Counted from the first letter of the stretch, positions 35,801 to 44,030 are shown. The stretch: DNA of 64,000 bases from Bacteroides sp. Marseille-P3684 (GCF_900291465.1 NZ_LT985808.1:2537184-2601183); one strand, 5' to 3'. Translations and numbers: made by a program. The notes: generated by a model from the sequence alone, not told the origin.

Positions 35801-36772
35801 GTGAGTATCAAGTCCCTTGCAGAACTTTACAGACTCGACGACAAGAAACTCACAGATTACTATAAGAATCGTTTAAGTGACTTCCGCCAGTGGCGTCATC
35901 TTCCTCATGCAGAGGAATACATGTGTTTTCCTCAAAACATGGGTCCTCACTTGTCCATAGATGAGACTTCACTAAGCAATGGAGAACTCTACACGATCAT
36001 AACCAATAAGGCGGGGCATGGTCGGAAGGGGACTCTTGTGGCGATGCTCAAAGGTACCAGGAGCGAGGATATATGCAATCTTCTACTCAGGCATCTTCCT
36101 GAGGGCAGGCGTCGTGGTGTGCGAACTATTACGTTGGATATGGCCGGAAGTATGGCCAGAATTGCCAGAACCTGCTTCCCTTTGGCCAAACAGATTATTG
36201 ACCGTTTTCATGTACAGAAAGAGTTTAAGGAGGCCTTACAGGATTTACGGGTCCAATACCGCTGGCAGGTAATGGAGGATGAAAGCCGGAAAATGAAAGA
36301 AGCAAAGAAGCAGAAGCTCCCTTATCAGCCTCTCATACTATCCAATGGAGATACACTCAAACAGTTATTGGTACGAAGCCGATATCTCCTTTTTAAAAAT
36401 CCCGAAGACTGGTCCCCCTCGCAAAGGCAGCGTGCCGACCTTCTGTTTAAGTATTTTCATGACCTTAAAGAGTTCTATTACCTCTCCTTGCAGCTCGGTA
36501 GAATTTACTCTACTCCGTATGAAAAGGATGTGGCAAGAGTCAAAATGGCATTATGGTTCAACTAGGTTGAGAAATGGGAATATCCACAATTTAATACCAT
36601 CATCAAGACTTTTTCCAACCACTATGAAAGAATATTGAACTTCTTTGATGAGAGACTAACCAATGCAGCCGCTGAAGCTTTTAACGCGAAAATCAAACAG
36701 CTCAGAGCTACATTTAGAGGGGTGGCAGATACTAAATTCTTCCTCTTTAGACTGGCGAAACTTTTTGCTTGA
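35801..36772 (+). pseudogene. Broken orfB (transposase) of outer insertion sequence
   Basis: The ISL3-type transposase begins at a GTG (35801) and carries HLSIDETSLSNGELY and ITLDMAGSMARI. It is cut by an in-frame TAG at 36563-36565 after KMALWFN. The same frame continues with VEKWEYPQFNTIIKTF through the catalytic-Glu signature LTNAAAEAFNAKIK to a stop at 36770-36772. The inner element has a lysine at the stop position. The predicted product lacks the catalytic glutamate, so it is inactive. Confidence 0.88.
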
Positions 36773-36840
36773 AATTGTTAAATCCCCAAGAAAACAAACT
36801 GAGCCCCCGTTAGCTAATACTCATGCCGAGCGTACAAAAA

Positions 36841-36870
36841 AATCCTGAAAGTCTATCAACCTTCAGGATT
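36841..36870 (-). terminator. Terminator of tRNA-Lys
   Basis: AATCCTGAA (36841-36849) and TTCAGGATT (36862-36870) form the stem; on the minus strand TTTTTTTG follows. Confidence 0.85.
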
Positions 36871-36892
36871 CTTAGAGAACAGTTTCTCACTG

Positions 36893-36968
36893 TGGTACAC
36901 CCTCAGGGACTCGAACCCTGGACCCATTGATTAAGAGTCAATTGCTCTACCAACTGAGCTAAGAGTGC
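36893..36968 (-). tRNA. tRNA-Lys(CTT)
   Basis: The minus-strand cloverleaf has acceptor GCACTCT / AGGGTGT, D arm GCTCAGTTGGTAGAGC, anticodon stem ATTGA / TCAAT with loop CTCTTAA (anticodon CTT), T arm CAGGG TTCGAGT CCCTG, discriminator A and an encoded CCA. Two G-U pairs occur in the acceptor stem. It is 76 nt long. Confidence 0.95.
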
Positions 36969-36986
36969 ATTTCTCATTTGCGTTTG

Positions 36987-37017
36987 CAAAGGTAAGGCTT
37001 TTTTCGAAAGTGCCAAA
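36987..37017 (-). promoter_or_regulatory. Promoter of tRNA-Lys
   Basis: On the minus strand TTTG (37014-37017), 19 bp, then TACCTTTG (36987-36994); the tRNA begins 18 bp downstream. Confidence 0.8.
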
Positions 37018-37144
37018 ACATGCGATGACTTTTTTATTGTCAATTTTACATTGATACGCTATCGGACAGGAATAAGGCACTCATTCTTAATGGATACCGA
37101 AAAAGCAGATGATTTTCTCTTTCGGCATCCATTTCTACGACATC

Positions 37145-37969
37145 TTATTCCAATTCACGGATACGGCAGAAGCATTCTCCAAAATGTTCATCCACATAAG
37201 GTACGGACTCCTTGAAAATACCGTAAACAGTAGAGCCGGAACCTGACATGGAAGCATAGACAGCACCCATATCATACAGCTTATCCTTGATGGCAGCAAT
37301 TTCCGGGTGAGCAAGAAAGACGCTATGTTCGAAGTCATTCACGATACGCTCCTTCCATTGTTCAATCGGCAGACGGATAAGCTCAGGAAGTGATGCGGCC
37401 GGGCGACGGGGCGTTACATGACTGTAGGCTTCAACTGTTGAGACGGAGATGTCCGGCTTAACCAGGACAATATACATGCCCTTCAAGGATAATTCAATGG
37501 GAGTAAATACGTTCCCGATACCGGTAGCGAACACGGGGCGGTCTTTGATAAAGAAAGCACAATCCGCTCCCAGACGGGCTGCATAAGCTTCCATTTGTTC
37601 TACACTCATCCTCAAGGAAAATTTCTCATTGAGCAGTTTGATCATGAAGGCTGCATCGGATGAACCTCCACCCAAACCGGCCCCCATCGGGATGTGCTTG
37701 TACATATATATATGTATAGGCGGAACATCATAGTCGGACTTCAGCAAACGGTAGGCTTTCACCACAAGGTTGTCCTCGGGAGAGCCTTCAATAGGTGTTC
37801 CACTGATTTTCAAGTCATATTCTTGTTCCGAACCATTGAGAGGAACTACCTCAAGTGCGTCTTCCAGGTGAATGGGATAGAAGATGGTTTCAATGTTATG
37901 ATAGCCATCAGGGCGTTTTTCAACAATGTTCAATCCCAGATTTATTTTGGCATTTGGAAAGGTTATCAT
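37145..37969 (-). CDS. ispE: 4-diphosphocytidyl-2-C-methyl-D-erythritol kinase
   Basis: IspE phosphorylates CDP-methylerythritol in the non-mevalonate isoprenoid pathway. The 274-residue GHMP kinase shows the substrate-binding N-terminal [21 protein letters not shown], the ATP-binding motif [15 protein letters not shown] and the C-terminal [11 protein letters not shown]. Length is normal. An imperfect hairpin (37090-37101 with 37119-37130) follows the gene. It is divergent from dnaB, sharing a region of about 170 bp. Confidence 0.96.
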   Translation of the reverse strand: MITFPNAKINLGLNIVEKRPDGYHNIETIFYPIHLEDALEVVPLNGSEQEYDLKISGTPIEGSPEDNLVVKAYRLLKSDYDVPPIHIYMYKHIPMGAGLGGGSSDAAFMIKLLNEKFSLRMSVEQMEAYAARLGADCAFFIKDRPVFATGIGNVFTPIELSLKGMYIVLVKPDISVSTVEAYSHVTPRRPAASLPELIRLPIEQWKERIVNDFEHSVFLAHPEIAAIKDKLYDMGAVYASMSGSGSTVYGIFKESVPYVDEHFGECFCRIRELE

Positions 37970-37996
37970 AGTGTTTTGATGGTTTTATTGTCGGGG

Positions 37997-38004
37997 CAAA
38001 TATA
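37997..38004 (-). promoter_or_regulatory. -7 element upstream of ispE
   Basis: TATATTTG on the minus strand, 27 bp before the ispE ATG; the upstream CCTG at the expected -33 spacing is a weak match. Confidence 0.45.
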
Positions 38005-38103
38005 AACGAAACTTTTTAATTTGACAGGTTGACACCCAAAAGAATCATTCGTTTGTTCAAAAAAAGCATCGTTCCAAGCTCGCTCCTCCTCCTTAGTTTT
38101 GCT

Positions 38104-38111
38104 TATCTTTG
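38104..38111 (+). promoter_or_regulatory. -7 element upstream of dnaB
   Basis: TATCTTTG fits TAnnTTTG and lies 27 bp before the dnaB ATG at 38139. No TTTG is found at the -33 spacing. Confidence 0.45.
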
Positions 38112-38138
38112 CGTCGCTAAAAACAGAAAAAAACAACT

Positions 38139-39680
38139 ATGCCGGAACCTAAACGAAATAATACACGAACACGACAGTCAAAAGCCAAAGTCCCGGAAAT
38201 GAACGAGTATGGTCATCTCCAGCCTCAAGCTCCGGAACTGGAAGAGGCTGTGTTGGGTGCCCTCATGATTGAACGAGATGCCTATTCCCTGGTGAGCGAA
38301 ATCTTACGTCCCGAGTCGTTCTATGACCAACGGCACCAGCTCATCTACAAGGCCATCAGCACACTTGCCATCCAGCAACAGCCGGTTGATATTCTGACAG
38401 TGACCGAACAACTGAAGAAGACCGGGGAGCTGGATGATGTAGGAGGTCCCTTCTATATCACGCAGCTGAGTGGTAAGGTTGCCTCCTCGGCGCACATTGA
38501 ATATCACGCCCGCATCATTGCACAGAAATTCCTGGCTCGTGAGCTGATTACATTTACCAGCAATATACAGACGAAAGCGTTTGATGCCACCCAGGATGTG
38601 GACGACCTCATGCAGGAAGCTGAAGGGAAACTCTTTGAGATCTCCCAACAGAACATGAAAAAGGACTATACGCAAATCAATCCTGTCATCAAGGAGGCGT
38701 ACGACATGCTGCAAAAGGCGGCTGCACGTACGGACGGTCTGAGTGGATTGCCCAGCGGCTTCCATCAGCTCGACAAGATGACCTCGGGCTGGCAGAACTC
38801 CGACCTGGTGATTATCGCAGCACGTCCTGCCATGGGTAAGACTGCCTTCGTGCTCTCCATGGCAAAGAACATTGCCGTCAACCAAAAGACACCGGTAGCC
38901 TTGTTCTCGCTTGAAATGAGCAATGTCCAGCTGGTGAACCGTCTGATTGTGAATGTATGTGAGATTCCCGGTGAGAAAATCCGAAGCGGACAGCTGGCAC
39001 CTTATGAGTGGGGACAACTGGACTATAAGATAAAGGACCTCTATGATGCACCCTTGTACGTCGATGATACACCGTCTCTCTCTGTCTTTGAGTTGCGGAC
39101 GAAGGCGCGTCGGTTGGTCCGCGAACACGATGTGAAGCTTATCATCATCGACTATTTGCAGCTGATGAATGCCAGTGGCATGTCGTTTGGCAGCCGTCAG
39201 GAAGAGGTCAGCACCATCTCACGTTCGCTGAAGGGACTAGCTAAAGAGCTGAACATCCCCATCATTGCCTTGAGTCAGTTGAACCGTGGTGTGGAGAGTC
39301 GTGAAGGAATCGACGGGAAACGACCGCAACTGAGTGACTTGCGTGAATCGGGAGCCATCGAGCAGGATGCGGATATGGTATGCTTCATCCACCGCCCGGA
39401 ATATTACAAGATTTATCAGGATGAGAAAGGCAACGACCTACATGGCATGGCCGAAATCATCATTGCCAAGCACCGTAATGGTGCGGTCGGGGATGTCCTG
39501 TTACGCTTCAAATCGGAGTTTGCCCGCTTCCAGAATCCGGACGATGACATGATTGTTCCGCTGGAAGGGGAAGTACTGCGAGGCTCGGGTATGAATGACC
39601 CTGGTATGCCCCCTCCGCCTCCTGCGGAACCGCCACAGGACGACCCGTTTGGAACACCTCCTCCCGGTATGCCATTCTAG
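38139..39680 (+). CDS. dnaB: Replicative DNA helicase DnaB
   Basis: DnaB is the hexameric 5'-3' helicase of the replication fork. The 513-residue protein has the DnaB N-terminal domain (from PQAPELEEAVLGALMIE), a linker region, and the RecA-like C-terminal domain with Walker A ARPAMGKTAF near residue 228, Walker B IIIDYLQLM, and LRESGAIEQDADMV. A basic N-terminal extension (about 25 residues) and a proline-rich tail (PPPPPAEPP) are extra. It is probably monocistronic, with a terminator directly after it. Confidence 0.97.
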   Translation: MPEPKRNNTRTRQSKAKVPEMNEYGHLQPQAPELEEAVLGALMIERDAYSLVSEILRPESFYDQRHQLIYKAISTLAIQQQPVDILTVTEQLKKTGELDDVGGPFYITQLSGKVASSAHIEYHARIIAQKFLARELITFTSNIQTKAFDATQDVDDLMQEAEGKLFEISQQNMKKDYTQINPVIKEAYDMLQKAAARTDGLSGLPSGFHQLDKMTSGWQNSDLVIIAARPAMGKTAFVLSMAKNIAVNQKTPVALFSLEMSNVQLVNRLIVNVCEIPGEKIRSGQLAPYEWGQLDYKIKDLYDAPLYVDDTPSLSVFELRTKARRLVREHDVKLIIIDYLQLMNASGMSFGSRQEEVSTISRSLKGLAKELNIPIIALSQLNRGVESREGIDGKRPQLSDLRESGAIEQDADMVCFIHRPEYYKIYQDEKGNDLHGMAEIIIAKHRNGAVGDVLLRFKSEFARFQNPDDDMIVPLEGEVLRGSGMNDPGMPPPPPAEPPQDDPFGTPPPGMPF

Positions 39681-39693
39681 AATGAACACACAC

Positions 39694-39730
39694 AAAGGCA
39701 CGCTCCTCTCCTTTCAGGAACGTGCCTTTT
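39694..39730 (+). terminator. Terminator after dnaB
   Basis: AAAGGCACG (39694-39702) and CGTGCCTTT (39721-39729) form the stem, extended by TCCT/AGGA within the loop; TTTCTAATTG follows. Confidence 0.85.
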
Positions 39731-39794
39731 CTAATTGATACGGTGCTACCCGGACGACACCGATGCGATAGTCAGTTGACAACGAACAGGGGAA

Positions 39795-40382
39795 CTAGGC
39801 TTCCAGCCGTGAGCTAACCACCTCCCAGTCGATAATGTCCCAAAGTTTCTTTACATGTTCGGCACGGCGATTCCGATAATCCACATAGTAGGCATGTTCC
39901 CAGACATCGATGCACAACAACGGCTTGCAGCCCTGGCGCCACGGATTGCCGGCATTCCCTTCCTTCGTAATCTTCAGATGACCTTCCGGGTCAAGGGAAA
40001 GCCATGCCCAACCCGAACCGAAGAGTGTCACAGCGGCATCCTCGAACTGTTGCTTGAAGGCGTCCAGGCTGCCGAAATCACGTGCAATCAACTCGGCGAG
40101 TTTCCCTTGCGGCGCCTTTCCCTGACCGGGAGATGTGAATTGCAGGAAGTAAAGCGTGTGATTGAGCACCTGTCCGGCATTGTTGAAAATGCCTCCATCA
40201 GGAGCTGTTGCCACGATGTCCTCAACCTCTTTTCCTTCATAAGCCGTTCCCTTGGTCAGATTTGCCAAGTTGGTCACATAGGTTTGCAGATGCTTGCCGA
40301 AGTGATAGTCTATCGTCTCGGCACTGATTACTGGCTCCAACCCGTTTGACGGATAAGGGAGCTTAGGCATTTCATTCTTCAT
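39795..40382 (-). CDS. sodB: Superoxide dismutase, iron type
   Basis: SOD converts superoxide to oxygen and hydrogen peroxide. The 195-residue protein begins at 40382 (MKNEMPKLPYPSNGLEPVIS). Metal ligands are visible: His in YHFGKHLQTYV, His in QVLNHTLYF, and Asp and His in DVWEHAYYVDY. The glutamine before the second histidine region (NNAGQVLNH) is the Fe-SOD position; Bacteroides enzymes are reported to accept Fe or Mn. It has a perfect promoter (40446-40477) inside the 3' end of the upstream gene and a hairpin in its leader. Confidence 0.95.
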   Translation of the reverse strand: MKNEMPKLPYPSNGLEPVISAETIDYHFGKHLQTYVTNLANLTKGTAYEGKEVEDIVATAPDGGIFNNAGQVLNHTLYFLQFTSPGQGKAPQGKLAELIARDFGSLDAFKQQFEDAAVTLFGSGWAWLSLDPEGHLKITKEGNAGNPWRQGCKPLLCIDVWEHAYYVDYRNRRAEHVKKLWDIIDWEVVSSRLEA

Positions 40383-40405
40383 AACAGGATGTTTTTTAAA
40401 TGTTA

Positions 40406-40446
40406 GTACGGCCCTGCTCTTCCACATGGGAACAACAGGACCGTAC
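40406..40446 (-). promoter_or_regulatory. Leader hairpin of sodB
   Basis: GTACGGCCCTG (40406-40416) pairs with CAGGACCGTAC (40436-40446) with one internal mismatch. It lies directly after the sodB -7 box and before the ATG, so it would form in the 5' end of the mRNA; it could also terminate the upstream operon. Confidence 0.5.
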
Positions 40447-40477
40447 AAAGTTACTTCTTTGGCTTCTCTTTACCAAA
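40446..40477 (-). promoter_or_regulatory. Bacteroides-type promoter of sodB
   Basis: On the minus strand TTTG (40474-40477), exactly 20 bp, then TAACTTTG (40446-40453). It overlaps the last codons of the upstream gene. Confidence 0.75.
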
Positions 40478-40948
40478 GGGCAGGCCCGGCATCGGGTGCG
40501 GCTTCATCCCCTGGCGTCGGTTGATTTCCTTACCCATGCGACGCATGTTGAACCGTTCCAGGCGGTAAACCTCACGGATTTGCTTCATCGTCAGGATTTT
40601 CTTGAACTCCTTGTAGTACTTCTCCTTGACGTCTATCACCTTACGTCCCTGTGTGAACTGACGCTCAATCTCTTGGGCAATCTCTTCATCGGTCATCTCG
40701 TTGCTCTTCTTTTTCAACCGAGGCAGACGGCATTCCCGCATCTCCTTCTGATAGGCCTGATAGACGGGGGTAAACTTTGCTGCCGTCGCATCGTCGAGCA
40801 TCAGGGCGTCGAGCACCTGCTTCAGTTGCATGGCTGCGAAATCCGGACGCTTGCGTTCCGTCCGTGCGTCATTCTTCGTCTCCTGTGCCGAGAGACTGCC
40901 TGCCAACAGTACGAATGCTGTCAGCCACATTACCATTTTCTGTTTCAT
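40451..40948 (-). CDS. Exported Spy/LTXXQ-like protein of the sigma operon
   Basis: This 165-residue protein starts at 40948 with a signal peptide (MKQKMVMWLTAFVLLAGSLSAQ). The mature part is helical and highly charged, with LTMKQIREVYRLERFNMRR resembling the LTxxQ motif of the Spy/CpxP periplasmic stress proteins, and a basic, proline-rich tail. It is third in an operon after an ECF sigma factor and a membrane protein. Periplasmic Spy-like proteins often act in envelope-stress control, so it may be a sensor or a regulon member. Function is inferred. Confidence 0.75.
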   Translation of the reverse strand: MKQKMVMWLTAFVLLAGSLSAQETKNDARTERKRPDFAAMQLKQVLDALMLDDATAAKFTPVYQAYQKEMRECRLPRLKKKSNEMTDEEIAQEIERQFTQGRKVIDVKEKYYKEFKKILTMKQIREVYRLERFNMRRMGKEINRRQGMKPHPMPGLPFGKEKPKK

Positions 40949-41013
40949 AATCCATTCATTTTTAGTAGACAATATTGTTGACAGGATGAGTGAGGAAGTC
41001 CTCCTCCCCCAAC

Positions 41014-41373
41014 CTACTCCTCGTAAAGCGTCAGTGTGACATCGGCGGCATAGTAGTCGTATTGCTCGGCCAGCTCTTCATCGGAGAGGTGGTCCAGGTA
41101 GGCATCCAGCTGCTCTGCCAACGTCACCATCCGGTCCGCATAGTCGCCGGATGGCACGGACGGTATCGCTTCGGGAGTCCCGGTCCAGAACACGATGCCT
41201 GCCACCAGGGCTGCCACGGCTGTCATGCCGACAGACAGACGCCACATCCGGCGACGGCGACGTTCCACTGCTACCTTCCGCATCACCTGTTCCGGGAAAC
41301 GGGCGAAGAAGCCTTCCGGAACGTGATAGGGCATCTGCTTGCCGAAATCGTTTAAGTCAAATTCTTTCATCAT
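41014..41373 (-). CDS. Single-pass membrane protein, probable anti-sigma factor
   Basis: This 119-residue protein has an N-terminal cytoplasmic part of about 45 residues containing YHVPEGFFARFPEQVMRKV, a basic stop (RRRRRMW), one transmembrane helix (LSVGMTAVAALVAGIVFWTG) and a periplasmic tail ending in acidic residues. Its start overlaps the ECF sigma gene by 17 nt, the usual arrangement for a sigma / anti-sigma pair. No zinc HxxxCxxC motif is present, so it is not a ZAS-type anti-sigma. ATGs at 41373 and 41370 are both possible. Confidence 0.75.
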   Translation of the reverse strand: MMKEFDLNDFGKQMPYHVPEGFFARFPEQVMRKVAVERRRRRMWRLSVGMTAVAALVAGIVFWTGTPEAIPSVPSGDYADRMVTLAEQLDAYLDHLSDEELAEQYDYYAADVTLTLYEE

Positions 41374-41902
41374 AGTACTTCTGTATGTATTTCTTTATAT
41401 TCTCTTTGGCATAGAAGAAATTGGTCTTCAATGTCTCCACCTGTGTTTCCAGGATTTCGGAAATGTCCGCATAATCCAGTTCGTCGTAATAACGCAGGTT
41501 GAACACCAGCCGTTGTCGTTCCGGCAACTGCCGGATGGCCTTCTGCAGGATGACCAGGCGTTCGGCGGACTCGGCATCCGCCTCATTATCCTGCCACTCC
41601 ACCTCCGGAACCCGTTCCAGGTCGTCCAGGGGAAGAAGGGTGTGCTTGTTCTTCTCCAGGAAGCGGAGGGCTTCATTGGTGGCTATCTTGTACAGCCAGG
41701 TCGACAGCTTGCTGCTCCCCTTGAAGGAGCCCCAATGCTTGTAGGCGCGCAGGAAAGTCTCCTGCAGCACATCCTCGGCATCGTCATGACCGGGCAACAT
41801 GCGGCGGACATGCCAATACAGGGGTTCCTGGTAACGTTCAATCAAACATCTGAAACCTTTTTCCTTGTCCTTATCAGCAATCTGCAATATCTCTTCATCC
41901 AT
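41357..41902 (-). CDS. ECF-type RNA polymerase sigma factor
   Basis: This 181-residue sigma-70 family protein has only regions 2 and 4. Region 2 contains DAEDVLQETFLRAYKHWGSF and STWLYKIATNEALRFL; region 4 contains QKAIRQLPERQRLVFNLRYY, followed by DYADISEIL as helix-turn-helix. This is typical of ECF factors controlling envelope responses. The following overlapping gene is the likely anti-sigma and the third gene a periplasmic Spy-like protein. The intergenic region upstream (41903-42344) holds a -7 box, a palindrome cluster and the terminator of the SusCD operon. Control of the neighbouring operon is possible but not shown. Confidence 0.93.
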   Translation of the reverse strand: MDEEILQIADKDKEKGFRCLIERYQEPLYWHVRRMLPGHDDAEDVLQETFLRAYKHWGSFKGSSKLSTWLYKIATNEALRFLEKNKHTLLPLDDLERVPEVEWQDNEADAESAERLVILQKAIRQLPERQRLVFNLRYYDELDYADISEILETQVETLKTNFFYAKENIKKYIQKYYDERI

Positions 41903-42002
41903 GTTTCATCTGATGGTTTACTCTGTAGACCCGAAGCCTGAGAGGAAGTTCAAGTCCGGGTTTCTCTTTAACCTTTATTTGTTCTGTCTGGGTTTATGCA
42001 CA

Positions 42003-42010
42003 CAAAGATA
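42003..42010 (-). promoter_or_regulatory. -7 element upstream of the ECF operon
   Basis: TATCTTTG on the minus strand, about 100 bp before the sigma ATG; the -33 position reads CTGG, a weak match. Confidence 0.4.
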
Positions 42011-42112
42011 CGGCATACTTCCGGTACGAGCCAGTGGCATCGGTCGTACCCTGCGGCCTTGTGCCCTCCCTGTGTACGGCATAGACGACATTAAACCCGG
42101 GGATAGACGGAG

Positions 42113-42174
42113 CAAAGTATAATACTTAGGCAGCCTAAGTATGATACTTAGGGGGTCTAAGTATTATACTTTGG
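42113..42174. repeat. Triple-palindrome intergenic element, copy 2
   Basis: CAAAGTATAATACTTAGG (42113-42130), CCTAAGTATGATACTTAGG (42134-42152) and CTAAGTATTATACTTTGG (42157-42174) have the same 3-nt and 4-nt (GGGT) spacers as the copy at 12212-12274. Weak similarity continues to the right of both (AGCGGCACTTA there, AGCCGTACTTTA here). It lies between the SusCD operon terminator and the ECF operon. Confidence 0.75.
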
Positions 42175-42246
42175 TCTGTACAAGCCGTACTTTAATGTGG
42201 TCTGAGCCGGCGATGAATGCCGTCCGTGTGGCGGATAGATAAAGCA

Positions 42247-42279
42247 AGCCCCGGAAGACTCAATCTGCCTTCCGGGGCT
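42247..42279 (-). terminator. Terminator of the SusCD/FAS1 operon
   Basis: AGCCCCGGAAG (42247-42257) and CTTCCGGGGCT (42269-42279) form a perfect 11-bp stem; on the minus strand TGCTTTATC follows. It is 66 bp past the last SusD stop. Confidence 0.8.
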
Positions 42280-42344
42280 GCCCGTCGGGAATGCCGTTTC
42301 CGGCATCCCGCTTATTCACCCTTAACCTTTATCTGTTATTTGAA

Positions 42345-44024
42345 TCACTTTTTATCGGTATCCAAATCCCATTTGATGAAGTAGTCACCATTCATGATTT
42401 TGGCGCGGATTTCGGCGGCATTGCCGGTCTCCTCGTATTTCTCACCGATGCACTGTGCCATGAAGCTCGGGTCGTTGTAGCGTTTCGCCATGCGAATCAT
42501 TGCCGGGTAGACCTTGCCTTCGCAGGACATCTCCATCATCATCTCCTTCAGGATTTCCTCGTCGTTGGCGCGCTTGTCGCCGGTGAACGAACGGGCACCG
42601 ATTTGCTTCTCGGTGCATCCGCGGATACCCAGGTCGACACTGTTCACGCTGCGGGTGGTGATTTCCAGCGAACCGCCGCGCAGGTAGTTGGTCTTATTGG
42701 ACGTCCAGTTGGGCAGAAAGCCGTTCCAGGTACCGGAGTAGACGCCGTCGGCATCAGCTTCGAACTCATCCTTATAATACTCCAGACCGTTGTTTATCAA
42801 CGCATCCACCACCTCGGTCTTGCCCAGCTGGTTGAATGCCTCGGCGAGCATGAAGTAGAGGTCCGCACCTCGGTAGGTGTACACGCGGACGTCGTCTTCA
42901 TAGGCCGGTTTGGAAGAGCCCACCGCACGGAACTTGCTGATAATCCAGTTACCGTTCTGCTCGGCGAAGGTGTCTCCGGCACGCCAGTCTTCCTCCTGTG
43001 TTCCCAGCGGGGTGAAGGTGTCGTCGCTGAATCGTGCCATGCCGGCTTCGCTCGGTGCCAGCCAGTATTTGTTGGGGCTGTCCGAGTCAAAGTGCTTCAG
43101 CAGGCTGTTCGTCTGACGGTTGTTGCTGTCATAGGAGATGGCGGACACGACCTCGTAGTTGTAGTAGGTGTTGTCCGTCCAGTAATCGCGGTACTTGCCC
43201 AGGAGCCAGCGTCCGCGCAGGTACTGTGCATTGCTGGTCGTCGTATAGGCAATCTCGTTCATGTGCTCCAGGATGACGTCGATGCACCGCTGGTATTTGC
43301 CGAGCCACAGGCAGATTTCTCCATAGACGGCATAGTAAGGCGGCGTGATGTTGTCCCAGTCGCGGTACGGGCTGTCCGTGGTTCCTGCCGTACTGGGGTC
43401 CAGCCATTCCTGCCAGGAGATGTCATACGTCCCGTCGACGCCGTCATAACCGATGTCGAGCAGGTTCTTGCAGGCTGCCATCGCGTCGTCGAGGTTCAAG
43501 GTCTTGAACTGTGACAGGTCCCGTAGCGAGGTCATGGGTTTGTCCACCCAGACCACTTCGCCGTAAGTCTTGGCGATGGTCATGAACGCCCACGCCTTGA
43601 TGCGGAGTGCACTGCTGACGAGCGACTTGTAGTAGCTGTCGTTCAACGTGTGCGAGTCCTTGTATGCCTTCAGCTTGCGCAGGTAGTCGTTGCAGGCGTT
43701 GACCAGCTCGTAGTAGCCGGCAGGGTCGGCATACGAGTTGCCGGTGAGGTCGTCCTCGTAGTTGTAGAGGCTGTAAAGCTCGCTCGGTGCAAAGGCAGTC
43801 GGCTTCACCATCTCACCCCGCAGCTCGTTCAGGTAAATCACTTTGTCTCCGATGGCCTGCATCTTGGTCATCAGACCGATGTATCCGGAATAGACTTCAT
43901 TCTCTTCCGTGATGTAGTTTTCGTCGTCCAGCACATTCTTGGTGTCGACCTCGAAGAAGTCGGAACATCCGCCCAACATGGCTGCACCACAAAGCAACAT
44001 TGTGCTCAATAGTATCTTTTTCAT
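42345..44024 (-). CDS. SusD/RagB-family outer-membrane lipoprotein (distal pair)
   Basis: This 559-residue protein has a lipoprotein signal (MKKILLSTMLLCGAAMLGGC, lipobox LGGC) followed by SDFFEVDT, the conserved SusD start. The middle is helical with TPR-like pairs and a typical SusD segment YLRKLKAYKDSH; the C-terminal part contains RGADLYFMLAEAFNQLGK, the usual RxADVLLMYAEA equivalent. SusD caps the SusC barrel and delivers glycans. It follows its SusC partner by 7 bp and is the last gene of the operon. The glycan it binds cannot be read from the sequence. Confidence 0.93.
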   Translation of the reverse strand: MKKILLSTMLLCGAAMLGGCSDFFEVDTKNVLDDENYITEENEVYSGYIGLMTKMQAIGDKVIYLNELRGEMVKPTAFAPSELYSLYNYEDDLTGNSYADPAGYYELVNACNDYLRKLKAYKDSHTLNDSYYKSLVSSALRIKAWAFMTIAKTYGEVVWVDKPMTSLRDLSQFKTLNLDDAMAACKNLLDIGYDGVDGTYDISWQEWLDPSTAGTTDSPYRDWDNITPPYYAVYGEICLWLGKYQRCIDVILEHMNEIAYTTTSNAQYLRGRWLLGKYRDYWTDNTYYNYEVVSAISYDSNNRQTNSLLKHFDSDSPNKYWLAPSEAGMARFSDDTFTPLGTQEEDWRAGDTFAEQNGNWIISKFRAVGSSKPAYEDDVRVYTYRGADLYFMLAEAFNQLGKTEVVDALINNGLEYYKDEFEADADGVYSGTWNGFLPNWTSNKTNYLRGGSLEITTRSVNSVDLGIRGCTEKQIGARSFTGDKRANDEEILKEMMMEMSCEGKVYPAMIRMAKRYNDPSFMAQCIGEKYEETGNAAEIRAKIMNGDYFIKWDLDTDKK

Positions 44025-44030
44025 TTCGCG

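Larger units (their letters stand above)
33943..36805 (+). mobile_element. Decayed ISL3/ISAon1-like element, interrupted by a second one
   Basis: The 31-bp terminal inverted repeats lie at 33943-33973 (GGTTCAGTTTGTTTTC...) and 36775-36805 (complement GGCTCAGTTTGTTTTC...), matching except at the third base. Removing the inner element and one target copy leaves about 1432 bp. Its orfA has a frameshift and its orfB an in-frame TAG, so it cannot make an intact transposase. No target duplication is visible outside its ends. It inserted between the tRNA-Arg cluster and tRNA-Lys. Confidence 0.85.

Noticed and set aside
36563..36565. Programmed readthrough or recoded TAG in the outer transposase
   Set aside because: orfA of the same element also carries a frameshift, so ordinary decay is the simpler explanation.
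33935..36813. Target duplication around the outer insertion sequence
   Set aside because: The 8 bases before 33943 (GAGAGATT) and after 36805 (CCCGTTAG) do not match.
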